Positions 16,696-25,360 of a DNA stretch of 64,000 nt are shown here, in pieces. The notes under the pieces are model-generated. The model had not been told where the DNA came from and ran no database searches. It worked only from the letters and a program-made list of their open reading frames with translations. This DNA is from Gammaproteobacteria bacterium (GTDB taxonomy: Bacteria > Pseudomonadota > Gammaproteobacteria > Chromatiales > Chromatiaceae). Location of the stretch: contig JAGRGY010000027.1 of the NCBI GenBank assembly GCA_020445255.1, forward strand, positions 20,730 through 84,729, given 5' to 3'. Each line of letters starts with the position of its first letter. Within the stretch, counting starts at the first letter, position 1. A program made the translations under genes and the position numbers.

Positions 16696-17032
16696 CGTCG
16701 TCGGGTCGGCGGTTGCGCCGCAGCCGGCGGATGACGCGCTCGGTCACGAACACCGCCAGCAGCGCGCCGATCACGCCGACCACGGTCAGGGTGTTGCCGG
16801 CGGCGTGTCCTGGCGGCGTCGCGCCCGCTGTCGGGCTGCTGGCGCCGGCGGTCGCCGCCGGAACCGTCGGGGTCGTACCCGGCGCTACCGCGCCCTGCGC
16901 CGCCGGTGGTGTCGTCGACTGCCCCGGGGGCGCCTGCGCGCCGGCGTTGCCCTGTTGCGATGTCGGCGGCAGCCACTCGGTGTAGGCCGAGGAATTGGTC
17001 GTAAAGCCGCGCCGGATGCGGAGGATCTTCAT
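16682..17032 (-). CDS. TTNSS-motif single-pass membrane protein, possible radical SAM substrate
   Basis: 116 residues from ATG 17032. Striking N-terminus MKILRIRRGFTTNSSAYTEW, then a low-complexity Pro/Ala/Thr/Gly/Gln linker (about residues 21-80), one membrane helix (about 81-98, LTVVGVIGALLAVF) and a basic-acidic tail (RRLRRNRR, DDDADE). No Sec signal. I recognise no named family; basic-FxTNSS-like N-termini occur in other small bacterial proteins of unknown role (recollection). Its end overlaps the RRE-radical SAM/SPASM gene by 14 bases. The upstream neighbour on the same strand is fbpC, 79 bases away. A tagged or modified membrane peptide is the leading idea. Confidence 0.6.
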   Translation of the reverse strand: MKILRIRRGFTTNSSAYTEWLPPTSQQGNAGAQAPPGQSTTPPAAQGAVAPGTTPTVPAATAGASSPTAGATPPGHAAGNTLTVVGVIGALLAVFVTERVIRRLRRNRRPDDDADE

Positions 17033-17111
17033 GGCGTCGGTACCTGGCGGTGATTCACGGGGCTGGGCCTCAGGTTGTGCGGTTGCGGCACATGCTAACG
17101 CGTCCGGCGCG

Positions 17112-18119
17112 TCACGCGGGATCCGGTAGCGGGTGCGGATCGAGTGCAGGGTGCAGTCGAATGCCGACGCGCTCGCCCGCGGTGATGCGTCGGGGGCCCG
17201 GCGCCCGCACCTTGAGCGTTGCCCCACCCGCCAGGGAGACCGCGAGATCCTGGTGCGCGCCATAGTAGACGACGTTGTCCACCCGGGCCGCGACGAAGTC
17301 GGCCGCGTCGGGATCGCCGGTGTCGAACGCCTCCGGGCGCACCAGGTATCGGGTTCCCGGCTGCCAGTCGCCGGTGGGCCACAGCGTCGCCAGCAGCCCG
17401 CCCTCGACCGCGTTGGCGTCGCCGAAGAACGCCGCGACCCAGGCATTGGCCGGGCGTTCGTAGATCAGCTGCGGCGGGTTGTGGTCGATCAACGCCCCGT
17501 CCTTCATGACCATGATCAGGTCGCTGAAAAAGAACGCCTCCTTGTGGTCGTGGGTCGCGATCAGCGTGGTCATGCCGTATTCGGCGAGGCGTGCGCGCAG
17601 ACGCCCGTACAGGCGTTCGCGCAGCATGTTGTCGATGTTGCTGAACGGCTCGTCCATCAGCAGCACGCGCGGCTTCACCGCGAGCGCGCGCGCCAGCGCG
17701 ACGCGCTGCTGTTCGCCACCCGACAAGCGGTCGATGCGGCGGTGCTTGAGGTGGGCGATCTCGAGCAGTTCGAGCAGGTCGTCGACATGCCGCTGTTCCG
17801 CGTGTGGCCGCTTCAGACCGAACGCCAGGTTGTCGGCGACGTCCAGATTCGGAAACAGCGTGAACTCCTGGAACACCAGCGAGATGTCGCGCGTCTCGGG
17901 CGGCACGTGCAGACCGGTGCGGGCCAGGCAGCGTTCGCCGAGGTGCAGCTCGCCGGCGTCAGGCAGGTCGAGACCCATGATCATGCGCAGCAGCGTGGTC
18001 TTGCCACTGCCGCTCGGCCCGAGCACGGTCGCGGTCGAACCCTCCGGGAGCTCGAACGATATCGCGTCGACGATGCGTCGCCGGCGTACGGTTCGGGTCA
18101 GTTCTTTGGCCTTGAGCAT
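17112..18119 (-). CDS. fbpC: Ferric iron ABC transporter ATP-binding protein
   Basis: 335 residues. ABC ATPase with Walker A GPSGSGKTTLL, Q-loop VFQEFTLFPN, signature LSGGEQQRVALARAL, Walker B VLLMDEPFSNID and the switch His in IATHDH. The C-terminal 100 residues form a TOBE-like regulatory region (VRPEAFDTGD, HPALDPHPLPDPA). It energises import through the FbpB permease, whose gene ends six bases upstream. Last clear member of the fbpABC operon. Confidence 0.88.
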   Translation of the reverse strand: MLKAKELTRTVRRRRIVDAISFELPEGSTATVLGPSGSGKTTLLRMIMGLDLPDAGELHLGERCLARTGLHVPPETRDISLVFQEFTLFPNLDVADNLAFGLKRPHAEQRHVDDLLELLEIAHLKHRRIDRLSGGEQQRVALARALAVKPRVLLMDEPFSNIDNMLRERLYGRLRARLAEYGMTTLIATHDHKEAFFFSDLIMVMKDGALIDHNPPQLIYERPANAWVAAFFGDANAVEGGLLATLWPTGDWQPGTRYLVRPEAFDTGDPDAADFVAARVDNVVYYGAHQDLAVSLAGGATLKVRAPGPRRITAGERVGIRLHPALDPHPLPDPA

Positions 18120-18125
18120 CCTGCG

Positions 18126-19652
18126 CTACCTCGCTCCCAGCCAGCGGTTGATCGACAGTACCGGATAGGCGACGACCATGACCAGGCACAGGGCGTAGAT
18201 CGCGGCCGGCCCGTACAGGTCGATGTCGGCGAAATAGTAGATCGACATCGCCAGCGAGCGGAAACCGAACGGCTGCAGCACCAGTCCCAGCGTCAGCTCC
18301 TTGGCCGCGACGACGAACACCAGCAGCGCACCGACCACGACCGGGCCGCGGATCATCGGCAGCACCACGCGCAGCAGCCCGCTCAGGCGCCGCCGTCCGC
18401 TGCACAGCAGCGCCTCGTCGACGCGCGTCGACACGCCCTGCAGGCCGTTCTCGGTACTGAAGTAGGCGAATGCAGTGAAGCGCAGCGTAGTCGCGAACAC
18501 GATCAGCGCGGCGCTGTCGACCAACCAGCCGCCGAGCGCGGAACCGTACATCCAGCCGGAGACAAACAGCATCGCCACCGCGAGCACGATCGCCGGCATC
18601 ACGTAATTGAGGCTCACGGCCCACAGCGTGCCCAGCCGCCACGCGCGCCGGTCGCCGATGCGTGCCGCGAGCGCCAGGCCCAGGCCGATCGCGACCGCGG
18701 CGACCGTCGTGCCGGCCGCGACCGTCAGCGTGTGCAACAGGTCGTGGTAGAGCGAGTCGAGGCGGAAGCGGTCGAACGCCCCCGCTGCCCAGAACAGCAT
18801 GATCGCGACCGGCCAGACGAAACCGGCGACGACCGGCACGCCGCAGAACGCCAGTGCAACCCGACCGGCGTGCCGTCCCAGCGCGACGCGGCGCGGTGCG
18901 ATCGGCCGGTTGCTCGGGCCGGCGAAGCCGCGTCCGCGGGTCACCAGGCCGTACAGCACGACCAGCGCCAGCGGGAACAGCGTGCCGATCAGCGCGACCT
19001 GGGCCGCAAGGCCTTCGTCGAACATCGAAAACCAGACCCGGTGGACCGCGGTCGTCAGCGTACGCACGCCGAGGATGCTCGCCGTGCCGAAGTCGCTGAC
19101 CACCTCGACGACGACCAGCAGGCCGCCGAGCATGATCGCCGGCATGGCCAGCGGCAGCAGTGCGCGCCGCGCGATCTCGACCCGGTTCAGGCCGAGCGAC
19201 TGACCGACCTCGATAAACCCCATGGCCACGCGGCGAAACGCCGCGCGCGTCAACAGGTAGACATAGGGATACAGGGTGAGCGCCAGGATAACCGCCGCAC
19301 CGCCCAGCGACTCGACCGCCGGCGACCACGTGTGCAGGTGCGACATCTCGCGGTAGACGACCGCGACCAGATACGACGGCAGCATCAACGGCAGCACCAG
19401 TGCGACGTCCAGCAGCCGTCGGCCGGGGAAACGGAAGAACGCGACCAGGAACGCACCGCCCACGCCGAACAGCAGGGCGAGTGCCAGTGCGATCGCCGAG
19501 AGCGTCAGCGTGTTGCCGACGTAGCCCGGCAGCACGGTCGCGCCGAAACGGGTCAAGGCCGTCAGGTCGGGGACCGTGACGGCCTTGTACAATACGAACA
19601 GGGTCGGCGCCGCGAATACCGCGAGCGCCAGACCCGACAGCCAGTTCCTCAC
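18126..19652 (-). CDS. fbpB: Ferric iron ABC transporter permease, fused two-half type
   Basis: 508 residues, about twelve membrane segments in two homologous halves, each with the BPD_transp_1 EAA-like loop (GFIEVGQSLGLNRVEIARRA in the first half and VSTRVDEALLCSGRRRLSGL in the second). This double-length layout is typical of FbpB/SfuB/HitB permeases for Fe3+ delivered by a periplasmic protein. It starts 11 bases after the fbpA stop and ends six bases before fbpC, so the three are one operon. Confidence 0.88.
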   Translation of the reverse strand: MRNWLSGLALAVFAAPTLFVLYKAVTVPDLTALTRFGATVLPGYVGNTLTLSAIALALALLFGVGGAFLVAFFRFPGRRLLDVALVLPLMLPSYLVAVVYREMSHLHTWSPAVESLGGAAVILALTLYPYVYLLTRAAFRRVAMGFIEVGQSLGLNRVEIARRALLPLAMPAIMLGGLLVVVEVVSDFGTASILGVRTLTTAVHRVWFSMFDEGLAAQVALIGTLFPLALVVLYGLVTRGRGFAGPSNRPIAPRRVALGRHAGRVALAFCGVPVVAGFVWPVAIMLFWAAGAFDRFRLDSLYHDLLHTLTVAAGTTVAAVAIGLGLALAARIGDRRAWRLGTLWAVSLNYVMPAIVLAVAMLFVSGWMYGSALGGWLVDSAALIVFATTLRFTAFAYFSTENGLQGVSTRVDEALLCSGRRRLSGLLRVVLPMIRGPVVVGALLVFVVAAKELTLGLVLQPFGFRSLAMSIYYFADIDLYGPAAIYALCLVMVVAYPVLSINRWLGAR

Positions 19653-19663
19653 ACCGTCACACG

Positions 19664-20707
19664 CTATTTGCTGTCGAAATTGATCTCGTCGAGCATCGTG
19701 ACGACCGCATCACGCTGCGGCGTCACCTGCGGCATGGCGATGAACCTGGCCTTGAACCGTCCGTCCTCGATTCCGGGCTGCCCTTTGCCGAGGTCGCGCA
19801 CCGCCTCGGGCAGCGCCACGCCGGCGAGCGCAGGGTACTCGAATGTCGTGTTGACGACGAACTCCTGGCCTTCCTTCGATACCAGGTACTCGAGCAGTTT
19901 GGTCGCCTCGGCGACGTGGTCGCCGGCCGTGGTCAGGCCCGCGGTGCCGCGCATGACGTAGGCACCGCCCTTGTCCTGATCGGGGAAGATCACGTAGGTC
20001 GCTTCGCCCCACGGCCGTTGCTCGGGATTGCTCATCATGATCGGCATGTAGTACGAGTTGGCGAGCGCGATGTCGCAGACGCCTTCGTAGATGCCGCGCA
20101 CCTGGTTGCGGTCGTTGCCGTTCGGCGTGCGCGCCAGGTTCTCCTTGAGTCCGCCGATGAAGCTGCGCGTCGCATCCAGACCCTTGTCGGCGGCCATCTG
20201 CGACAGGAAGCTGAGGTTGTACTCGTGGTAGCCGGAGCGCACGCATACCCGGCCGCGCCATTTCGGATCCACGAGGTCGGCGTAACCGGTGACCTCGCCC
20301 GGCTTGACGCGCTCGCGCGACGCGAAGATCACGCGCGGACGGTAGTTCATCGTCACGTAGGTGTCGTCCGGGTCACGAAACTCGGCTGCCAGCGTGGCGT
20401 CGATCGTTTTGGATTCGTATTTGCGCAACAGTCCTTCCTGTTTCGCCTCCTGCAGGACGTCGCCGGTGCTCGTGATCACCAGGTCGGCCTCGGTCGGCCG
20501 CTCCTTCAGTCGTGCCAGCAGGCCCTTCTTGACGAATACCGCCTCGATCTTGACCCCGTTGATCTGCTCGTAGTGTTTGAACAGTGACTCCAGGTGGGCG
20601 GGTGTGCGGTCCGAGAGCACCCGGATCGTGGTTTCGGCACCTGCGGTGGCAGTCAGGCCCAGACTCAGCGCCAGCCCAAGGGCCGACAACGTGCGCATTG
20701 CAAACAT
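19664..20707 (-). CDS. fbpA: Ferric iron-binding periplasmic protein
   Basis: 347 residues from ATG 20707, which gives a clean signal peptide (MFAMRTLSALGLALSLGLTA, then TAGAETT) and is preceded by GAGGTAACT. Class II periplasmic binding protein: TIRVLSDRTPAHLE start, WRGRVCVRSGYHEYNLSF hinge, and the Tyr pair in ANSYYMPIM that binds Fe3+ in FbpA/FutA proteins. Delivers ferric iron to FbpB/FbpC. First gene of the operon. No convincing Fur box was found upstream. Confidence 0.88.
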   Translation of the reverse strand: MFAMRTLSALGLALSLGLTATAGAETTIRVLSDRTPAHLESLFKHYEQINGVKIEAVFVKKGLLARLKERPTEADLVITSTGDVLQEAKQEGLLRKYESKTIDATLAAEFRDPDDTYVTMNYRPRVIFASRERVKPGEVTGYADLVDPKWRGRVCVRSGYHEYNLSFLSQMAADKGLDATRSFIGGLKENLARTPNGNDRNQVRGIYEGVCDIALANSYYMPIMMSNPEQRPWGEATYVIFPDQDKGGAYVMRGTAGLTTAGDHVAEATKLLEYLVSKEGQEFVVNTTFEYPALAGVALPEAVRDLGKGQPGIEDGRFKARFIAMPQVTPQRDAVVTMLDEINFDSK

Positions 20708-21118
20708 AGTTACCTCGTTGATTCTTTCATTCGTTGCATGTGTAGGGGGTTTGTCTGTATCGGTCGGAGGGCGCCGGTTCTGAATGCGCCCGGCGTTCGC
20801 TGGATGGATTTCCGGTGACAATCCCCTTGTAGTTATCGAGGCGGGACTGCGTGGGCCGCAAACCCGACATCGCCGCTTTCGTGCAGGCATCGACGCCCTG
20901 ACTCGTGGACAGCGCAGTCGCGACCGGCCGACCGTTAGTCTGGTCGGTCCGATTCGTTGGAAGCAGGTTCTGTACCACTGGGAACGGATGTCCCCAAAGG
21001 TCGCACGCGATTCCGCGACGCCCGGGTTGCGCGCGCGGCCGGGGCGACGAAGCGGCGATTCAGAGACAGCGTGGTGTACAGGATCTACACAGCCAAGGGC
21101 ATGGCCTGTACAGGGCGA
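20708..21118. other. Intergenic stretch upstream of fbpA
   Basis: No gene supported on either strand. The part next to fbpA is more AT-rich and should hold its promoter. An 8-bp perfect inverted repeat, TGTACAGG (21075-21082) and CCTGTACA (21105-21112), with a 22-base spacer, lies just past the stop of the toroid-protein gene on the minus strand. It may be an operator or weak terminator. Confidence 0.4.
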
Positions 21119-22159
21119 TCAGCGAAACGAGTGGATGATCTCGTTCAGCGTGTCTACGGCGAGCGCCGTGGCCAGCGCCGGGTCGCCACCGGCGCCGTGC
21201 CCGGGGGCGCCGTCGCCCCAGGCGCCGTCCGGCTGGTAAAGCGCCAGCACGCGGCGGATCAGCACGTCGCGCCAAAGCTGGCCGTTCGCGCCACCGACGA
21301 CCGGGTCGCCCAGGGCGCGCAGGGCCTTTGCCGTGGCGTCCAGGTAGGCGAACAGTTCGCTGGGCCTGTCCAGTCCCGGAGGTGACTGATCGGCGAAGTG
21401 GCGGTCCAGCCACTGGCGCGCCGCGGCGACCCGTGGGTCGGTGTTGGCGACGCCGGCGTGCAACAGGCTGACCAGCGCGGCGACGGTCAACGGCGCGCTG
21501 GGCGTGGCCGGATCGCCGGCGTCGCGCGGGAACGCGCCGAAGCTGCCGTCGCCGGGGTTCTGCCGCCGCGACACGAATATCACCGACTGCGACCACAGCG
21601 GATCGGTCGGATCCAGCGCCGTCAGCCGCAGTGCATCCGATGCCAGGTATTGCCGCCACAACGCAGGCGGACCGCCCGCGTCGCCGATTCCGCCATAGCG
21701 GGCATCCGTCGCAGCGACCCAGCGGCGCTCGTTGGCCTGGACACCCCGTAGGAATGCCTGGGCATTGGCGATCACGTCCGCATGGCGTGGGTTGCGCGTC
21801 GCTTGCAGGGCCGTGATCGCCAGCGCCGTCGTCGCGACCCGGTCCGCGTCCGACTCGCCGATTGAACCGTCGTCATGGACGTGGGCGAGCAGGAAATCGA
21901 CCGGGCGGGTGATGAACGCGCCATCTTCCTCGGTGTAGCGTTGGTACGAATTCAGGAAGGCGCGCAGCGCCAGCGCCGTGACCGCGACCGAGTTCGACCA
22001 CGAGCCGTCCTTCGCCTGCGTGCCGCGCAGGTAGTGCAGGCCGTAGTCGGTGTGCTTGATGGCGTCGATCGCCAGCGTGCGGTCGACGATCGGCTGATCC
22101 GCGGCGAGCGTCGGCAGCACGACAAGAAGCGTTAGGCACGCTGCGATGATGCGTTGCAT
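21119..22159 (-). CDS. Secreted alpha/alpha-toroid (prenyltransferase/squalene cyclase-like) protein
   Basis: 346 residues from ATG 22159, which begins a signal peptide (MQRIIAACLTLLVVLPTLAA). The mature part has repeated helix-pair motifs with QAKDGSWSN, NPGDGSFGAFPRD and QPDGAWGDGAPG turn sequences, the QW-like pattern of terpenoid-cyclase and complement-type toroids. The DXDD or DCTAE catalytic motifs of squalene-hopene cyclases are not evident, so this is probably a binding or structural toroid rather than a cyclase. It stands alone between the iron operon and the RND pump. Confidence 0.7.
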   Translation of the reverse strand: MQRIIAACLTLLVVLPTLAADQPIVDRTLAIDAIKHTDYGLHYLRGTQAKDGSWSNSVAVTALALRAFLNSYQRYTEEDGAFITRPVDFLLAHVHDDGSIGESDADRVATTALAITALQATRNPRHADVIANAQAFLRGVQANERRWVAATDARYGGIGDAGGPPALWRQYLASDALRLTALDPTDPLWSQSVIFVSRRQNPGDGSFGAFPRDAGDPATPSAPLTVAALVSLLHAGVANTDPRVAAARQWLDRHFADQSPPGLDRPSELFAYLDATAKALRALGDPVVGGANGQLWRDVLIRRVLALYQPDGAWGDGAPGHGAGGDPALATALAVDTLNEIIHSFR

Positions 22160-22282
22160 GAAGTGATCCGTCGTCGTGGAGGAAACCACCGGGTCGGTAT
22201 GCCGCCGACCCGCGATGTTGCCGCTCAAGGATAAGCCACGCGTCGGCACACGAGAACCCCGCCGCCTATCCAGGCACCGCGG

Positions 22283-25200
22283 TCAGGTCGTCGCCTGCGA
22301 TTCCGGTTCCGTTTCGGTGGCGTCGACCTGCGGGTGATGCTCGCGCGCCAGCAGCAGGTACACGGCCGGCACCACGAACAGCGTGAACAGCGTGCCGATG
22401 CCGAGCCCGGTCGTGATCACGAGGCCGATGTCGAAACGGCTCACGGCACCCGGCCCGCTCGCGGTCAGCAGCGGGATCATCGCGACCAGCATCGCCACGG
22501 TCGTCATCAGGATCGGGCGCAGCCGGATCGTCGACGCGCGTTCGATCGCGGCACGCTTGCCCAGTCCCTCGGTCAGCTGCAGCTGGTTCGCGAACTCGAC
22601 GATCAGGATGCCGTTCTTCGCGATCAGGCCGATCAGCGTGATCAGTCCGACCTGGGTGTAGATGTTCACGGTCGCGAGGCCGAGCGTCAGGAACGCCAGC
22701 GCGCCGGCGATCGACATCGGCACCGACACCAGGATGATCAGCGGATCGCGCCAGCTCTCGAACTGCGCCGCCAGCACCAGGTAGATCACCAGCAGCGACA
22801 TGAAGAAGGTCGCGACCAGCGCACTGCCCTGCTGGGCGAACTGGCGCGTACCGCCGGTGTAGTCGAACGTGTAGCCGAACGGGAACTCCTCGCGCGCGAT
22901 CTGTTGCATCGCCGCCATCGCGTCGCCTTCAGACACGCCCGGTGCCATCAGCCCCTCGATCGTGACCGCGTTGAGCTGCTGGAACTGGGTGCGCTTGCTC
23001 GGCTCCACGGCACGCTCGATCCGGACCAGCGACGACAGCGGCACCTGGTCGCCGCTGGCGCTGCGCAGGTACAGGTCGCCGAGCATGTCCGGGTTCAGGC
23101 GGAACAGGCGTTCGACCTGCGGGATGACCTTGTAGCTGCGGCCATCGAGGCTGAAGCGGTTGACGTCGTTGCCGCCGAGCAGCGTGGCCAGGTTCTGGCC
23201 GATGTCGGCCATCGAGATGCCGAGGTCGGCGGCGCGGTTGCGGTCGATGACCAGGATCGCCTTCGGTCGGGAGAACTCGATCGATTTGCGCAGGAACAGG
23301 AACTGGCCGCTGGCCATGCCACGCCCGACCAGCTTGTCGGCGATCGCGTCGATGTCGCGGAAGTCGCTGTCGCTCTGCACGACGAACTGGAACGGCAGGC
23401 CGCTGCTGCCCGGCAGGCTGGGGCGCGGAAACACCGCGACCTGCAGTCCGGCGACCTGGCTCAGCAGGCCCTGCACCTCGGGCAGCACCTGGTCCTGCGA
23501 GCGCGTGCGCTCGCGCGGCGGCGGCATCTTGAAACCGCCGAACACGACGTTGCCGTCGCCGCCGAAACCGAGCAGCAGGAAGCTCTCGTGGTACTCGGGC
23601 ACCTTCTCGAACGCGTCGATGATCTCGCGCGTGTAGGCCTCGTTGTATTCCAGCGACGCGTCCTGCGGCGCGACCGCCTGGAAGAACAGGATGCTCTGGT
23701 CCTCGGTCGGCGCGAGCTCGGCCTTGGTGGTCGTGAACATGAACCAGATGCTGCCGAGCACGACCACCGCGAACAGCAGCGTCGCCGGCAGGTAGGTCAG
23801 CGCGGACTGCAGGCGGCGCAGGTAGAAGTTCGACAGGCCGTTGAGGAAGTGCTCGACCCAGCGTTCGAAGCGCCCCTCGCCGCCGGCCGGGCGCAGCACC
23901 TTCGACGACAGCATCGGCGACAGCGTCAGCGCGACGACGCCCGAGATCAGCACCGCGCCGGCGAGTGAGAACGCGAACTCGGTGAACAGCGTGCCGACCA
24001 GGCCGCCCATGAAGCCGATCGGTGCGTACACGGCGACCAGCGTCGTCGTCATCGCGATGATCGGCAGGCCGAGTTCGCGCGCGCCGTCGATCGCGGCCTG
24101 GAAGCGCGACTTGCCCATCTCGATGTGGCGATGGACGTTCTCGACCACGACGATCGCGTCGTCGACCACCAGGCCGATCGCCAGCACCATCGCCAGCAGC
24201 GTCAGCAGGTTGATCGAGAACCCGGCCAGCAGCATCAGGAACGCCGCGCCGATCAGCGACAGCGGCACCGCGACCGCCGGGATCAGCGCGGCGCGCATCG
24301 AGCCCAGCGACAGGAAGATCACGATCAACACGATGCCGACCGCCTCGATCAGGGTCGTGAACACCTCGTCGATCGAGTCCTGGATGAACTGGCTGGCATC
24401 GTAGGGGATGTGCGCCTCGAGGCCGCTCGGCAGCTGGGTGCGGATGTCGTCGAGCGCGCGGTGCACGGCCTTGGCCACGGTCAGCGGGTTCGCGCCCGGC
24501 GCCTGCGACACACCGACGAAGATCGCCGGTTCGCCCTTGTACCAGGTCGCCGTCTCGTAGTCCTCGGCGCCGAGTTCGACGCGCGCGATGTCGTGCAGGC
24601 GCACCAGCGTGTCGCCGCTGGCGCGCACGACCAGGTTGCGGAACGACTCGACGTCGCCGACATCGGTGGTCGCGGTCAGGTCGAGCAGCGTGTACTCGGC
24701 GCGCGTCTGGCCGATGCCCGACAGGTAGTTGTTGGCGCGCAGCACGTCGGCCACGTCCTGTGCCGTGACGCCGAGCGCGGCCATGCGGCGCGGGTCGAGC
24801 CAGACGCGCATCGCGAAGGTCTTGTTGCCGATCAACTCGGCCTTGGCCACGCCGGGCAGCGCCTGCAGCTTCGGCTGCACCACGCGCAACAGGTAGTCGT
24901 TGATCTGCGAGGCCGCCATCTCGCGGCTGTAGAAGGCCATGTACATCAGCGCGGTGCGGTCGCCGGTCTGCGACGTGATGACCGGGTCCTGGGCGTCGGC
25001 CGGCAGCACGTTGCGGCGGCTCGCGACCTTGGCCTGGATCTCGGCGACGGCGTCGTTCGGCGGGTAGTTCAGGCGCATGTGCGCCTCGATCACCGACTGT
25101 CCCTGGCGGCTGGTCGACGACAGGTAGTCGATGCCCTGCGCCTCGGCGATCGCCTGCTGCAGCGGCGTGGTGATGAAGCCCTTGACCAGCTCGCCGCTGG

Positions 25201-25360
25201 CGCCCGGGTAGCTGGTCGTGACCGTGACCACGGTGTCTTCGGTCGCCGGGTACTGGCGCACCTCGAGCGACGCGATCGCGCGCAGGCCGACCACCAGGAT
25301 CAGCAGGCTGACGACGCTGGCCAGCACCGGCCGGCGGATATAGATGTCGGTGAACGTCAT
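22283..25360 (-). CDS. RND efflux pump inner-membrane permease (HAE1 family)
   Basis: 1025 residues, full-length AcrB/MexB-type transporter. N-terminal FTDIYIRRPVLASVVSLLIL is typical. TM4 carries the proton-relay Asp pair in LVVDDAIVVVENVHRH; the two large periplasmic loops and the C-terminal LIGLIAKNGILIVEFANQ segment are intact. Exports hydrophobic drugs or metabolites driven by proton influx. Its ATG overlaps the stop of the adaptor gene by four bases (ATGA). No TolC-like outer-membrane gene is adjacent, so the outer channel must be encoded elsewhere. Confidence 0.93.
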   Translation of the reverse strand: MTFTDIYIRRPVLASVVSLLILVVGLRAIASLEVRQYPATEDTVVTVTTSYPGASGELVKGFITTPLQQAIAEAQGIDYLSSTSRQGQSVIEAHMRLNYPPNDAVAEIQAKVASRRNVLPADAQDPVITSQTGDRTALMYMAFYSREMAASQINDYLLRVVQPKLQALPGVAKAELIGNKTFAMRVWLDPRRMAALGVTAQDVADVLRANNYLSGIGQTRAEYTLLDLTATTDVGDVESFRNLVVRASGDTLVRLHDIARVELGAEDYETATWYKGEPAIFVGVSQAPGANPLTVAKAVHRALDDIRTQLPSGLEAHIPYDASQFIQDSIDEVFTTLIEAVGIVLIVIFLSLGSMRAALIPAVAVPLSLIGAAFLMLLAGFSINLLTLLAMVLAIGLVVDDAIVVVENVHRHIEMGKSRFQAAIDGARELGLPIIAMTTTLVAVYAPIGFMGGLVGTLFTEFAFSLAGAVLISGVVALTLSPMLSSKVLRPAGGEGRFERWVEHFLNGLSNFYLRRLQSALTYLPATLLFAVVVLGSIWFMFTTTKAELAPTEDQSILFFQAVAPQDASLEYNEAYTREIIDAFEKVPEYHESFLLLGFGGDGNVVFGGFKMPPPRERTRSQDQVLPEVQGLLSQVAGLQVAVFPRPSLPGSSGLPFQFVVQSDSDFRDIDAIADKLVGRGMASGQFLFLRKSIEFSRPKAILVIDRNRAADLGISMADIGQNLATLLGGNDVNRFSLDGRSYKVIPQVERLFRLNPDMLGDLYLRSASGDQVPLSSLVRIERAVEPSKRTQFQQLNAVTIEGLMAPGVSEGDAMAAMQQIAREEFPFGYTFDYTGGTRQFAQQGSALVATFFMSLLVIYLVLAAQFESWRDPLIILVSVPMSIAGALAFLTLGLATVNIYTQVGLITLIGLIAKNGILIVEFANQLQLTEGLGKRAAIERASTIRLRPILMTTVAMLVAMIPLLTASGPGAVSRFDIGLVITTGLGIGTLFTLFVVPAVYLLLAREHHPQVDATETEPESQATT

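Noticed and set aside
17133..19961. Very long open frame opposite to the fbpABC genes
   Set aside because: It is the antisense reading of clear transporter genes, with Arg/Gln/His-rich low-complexity protein and no domains. High GC creates such frames.
20708..20760. Fur box upstream of fbpA
   Set aside because: GAATGAAAGAATCAA only loosely resembles the Fur hexamers; too many mismatches to call.
20727..20978. 83-residue minus-strand frame upstream of fbpA
   Set aside because: No ribosome binding site, no motifs, and it covers the likely fbpA promoter.
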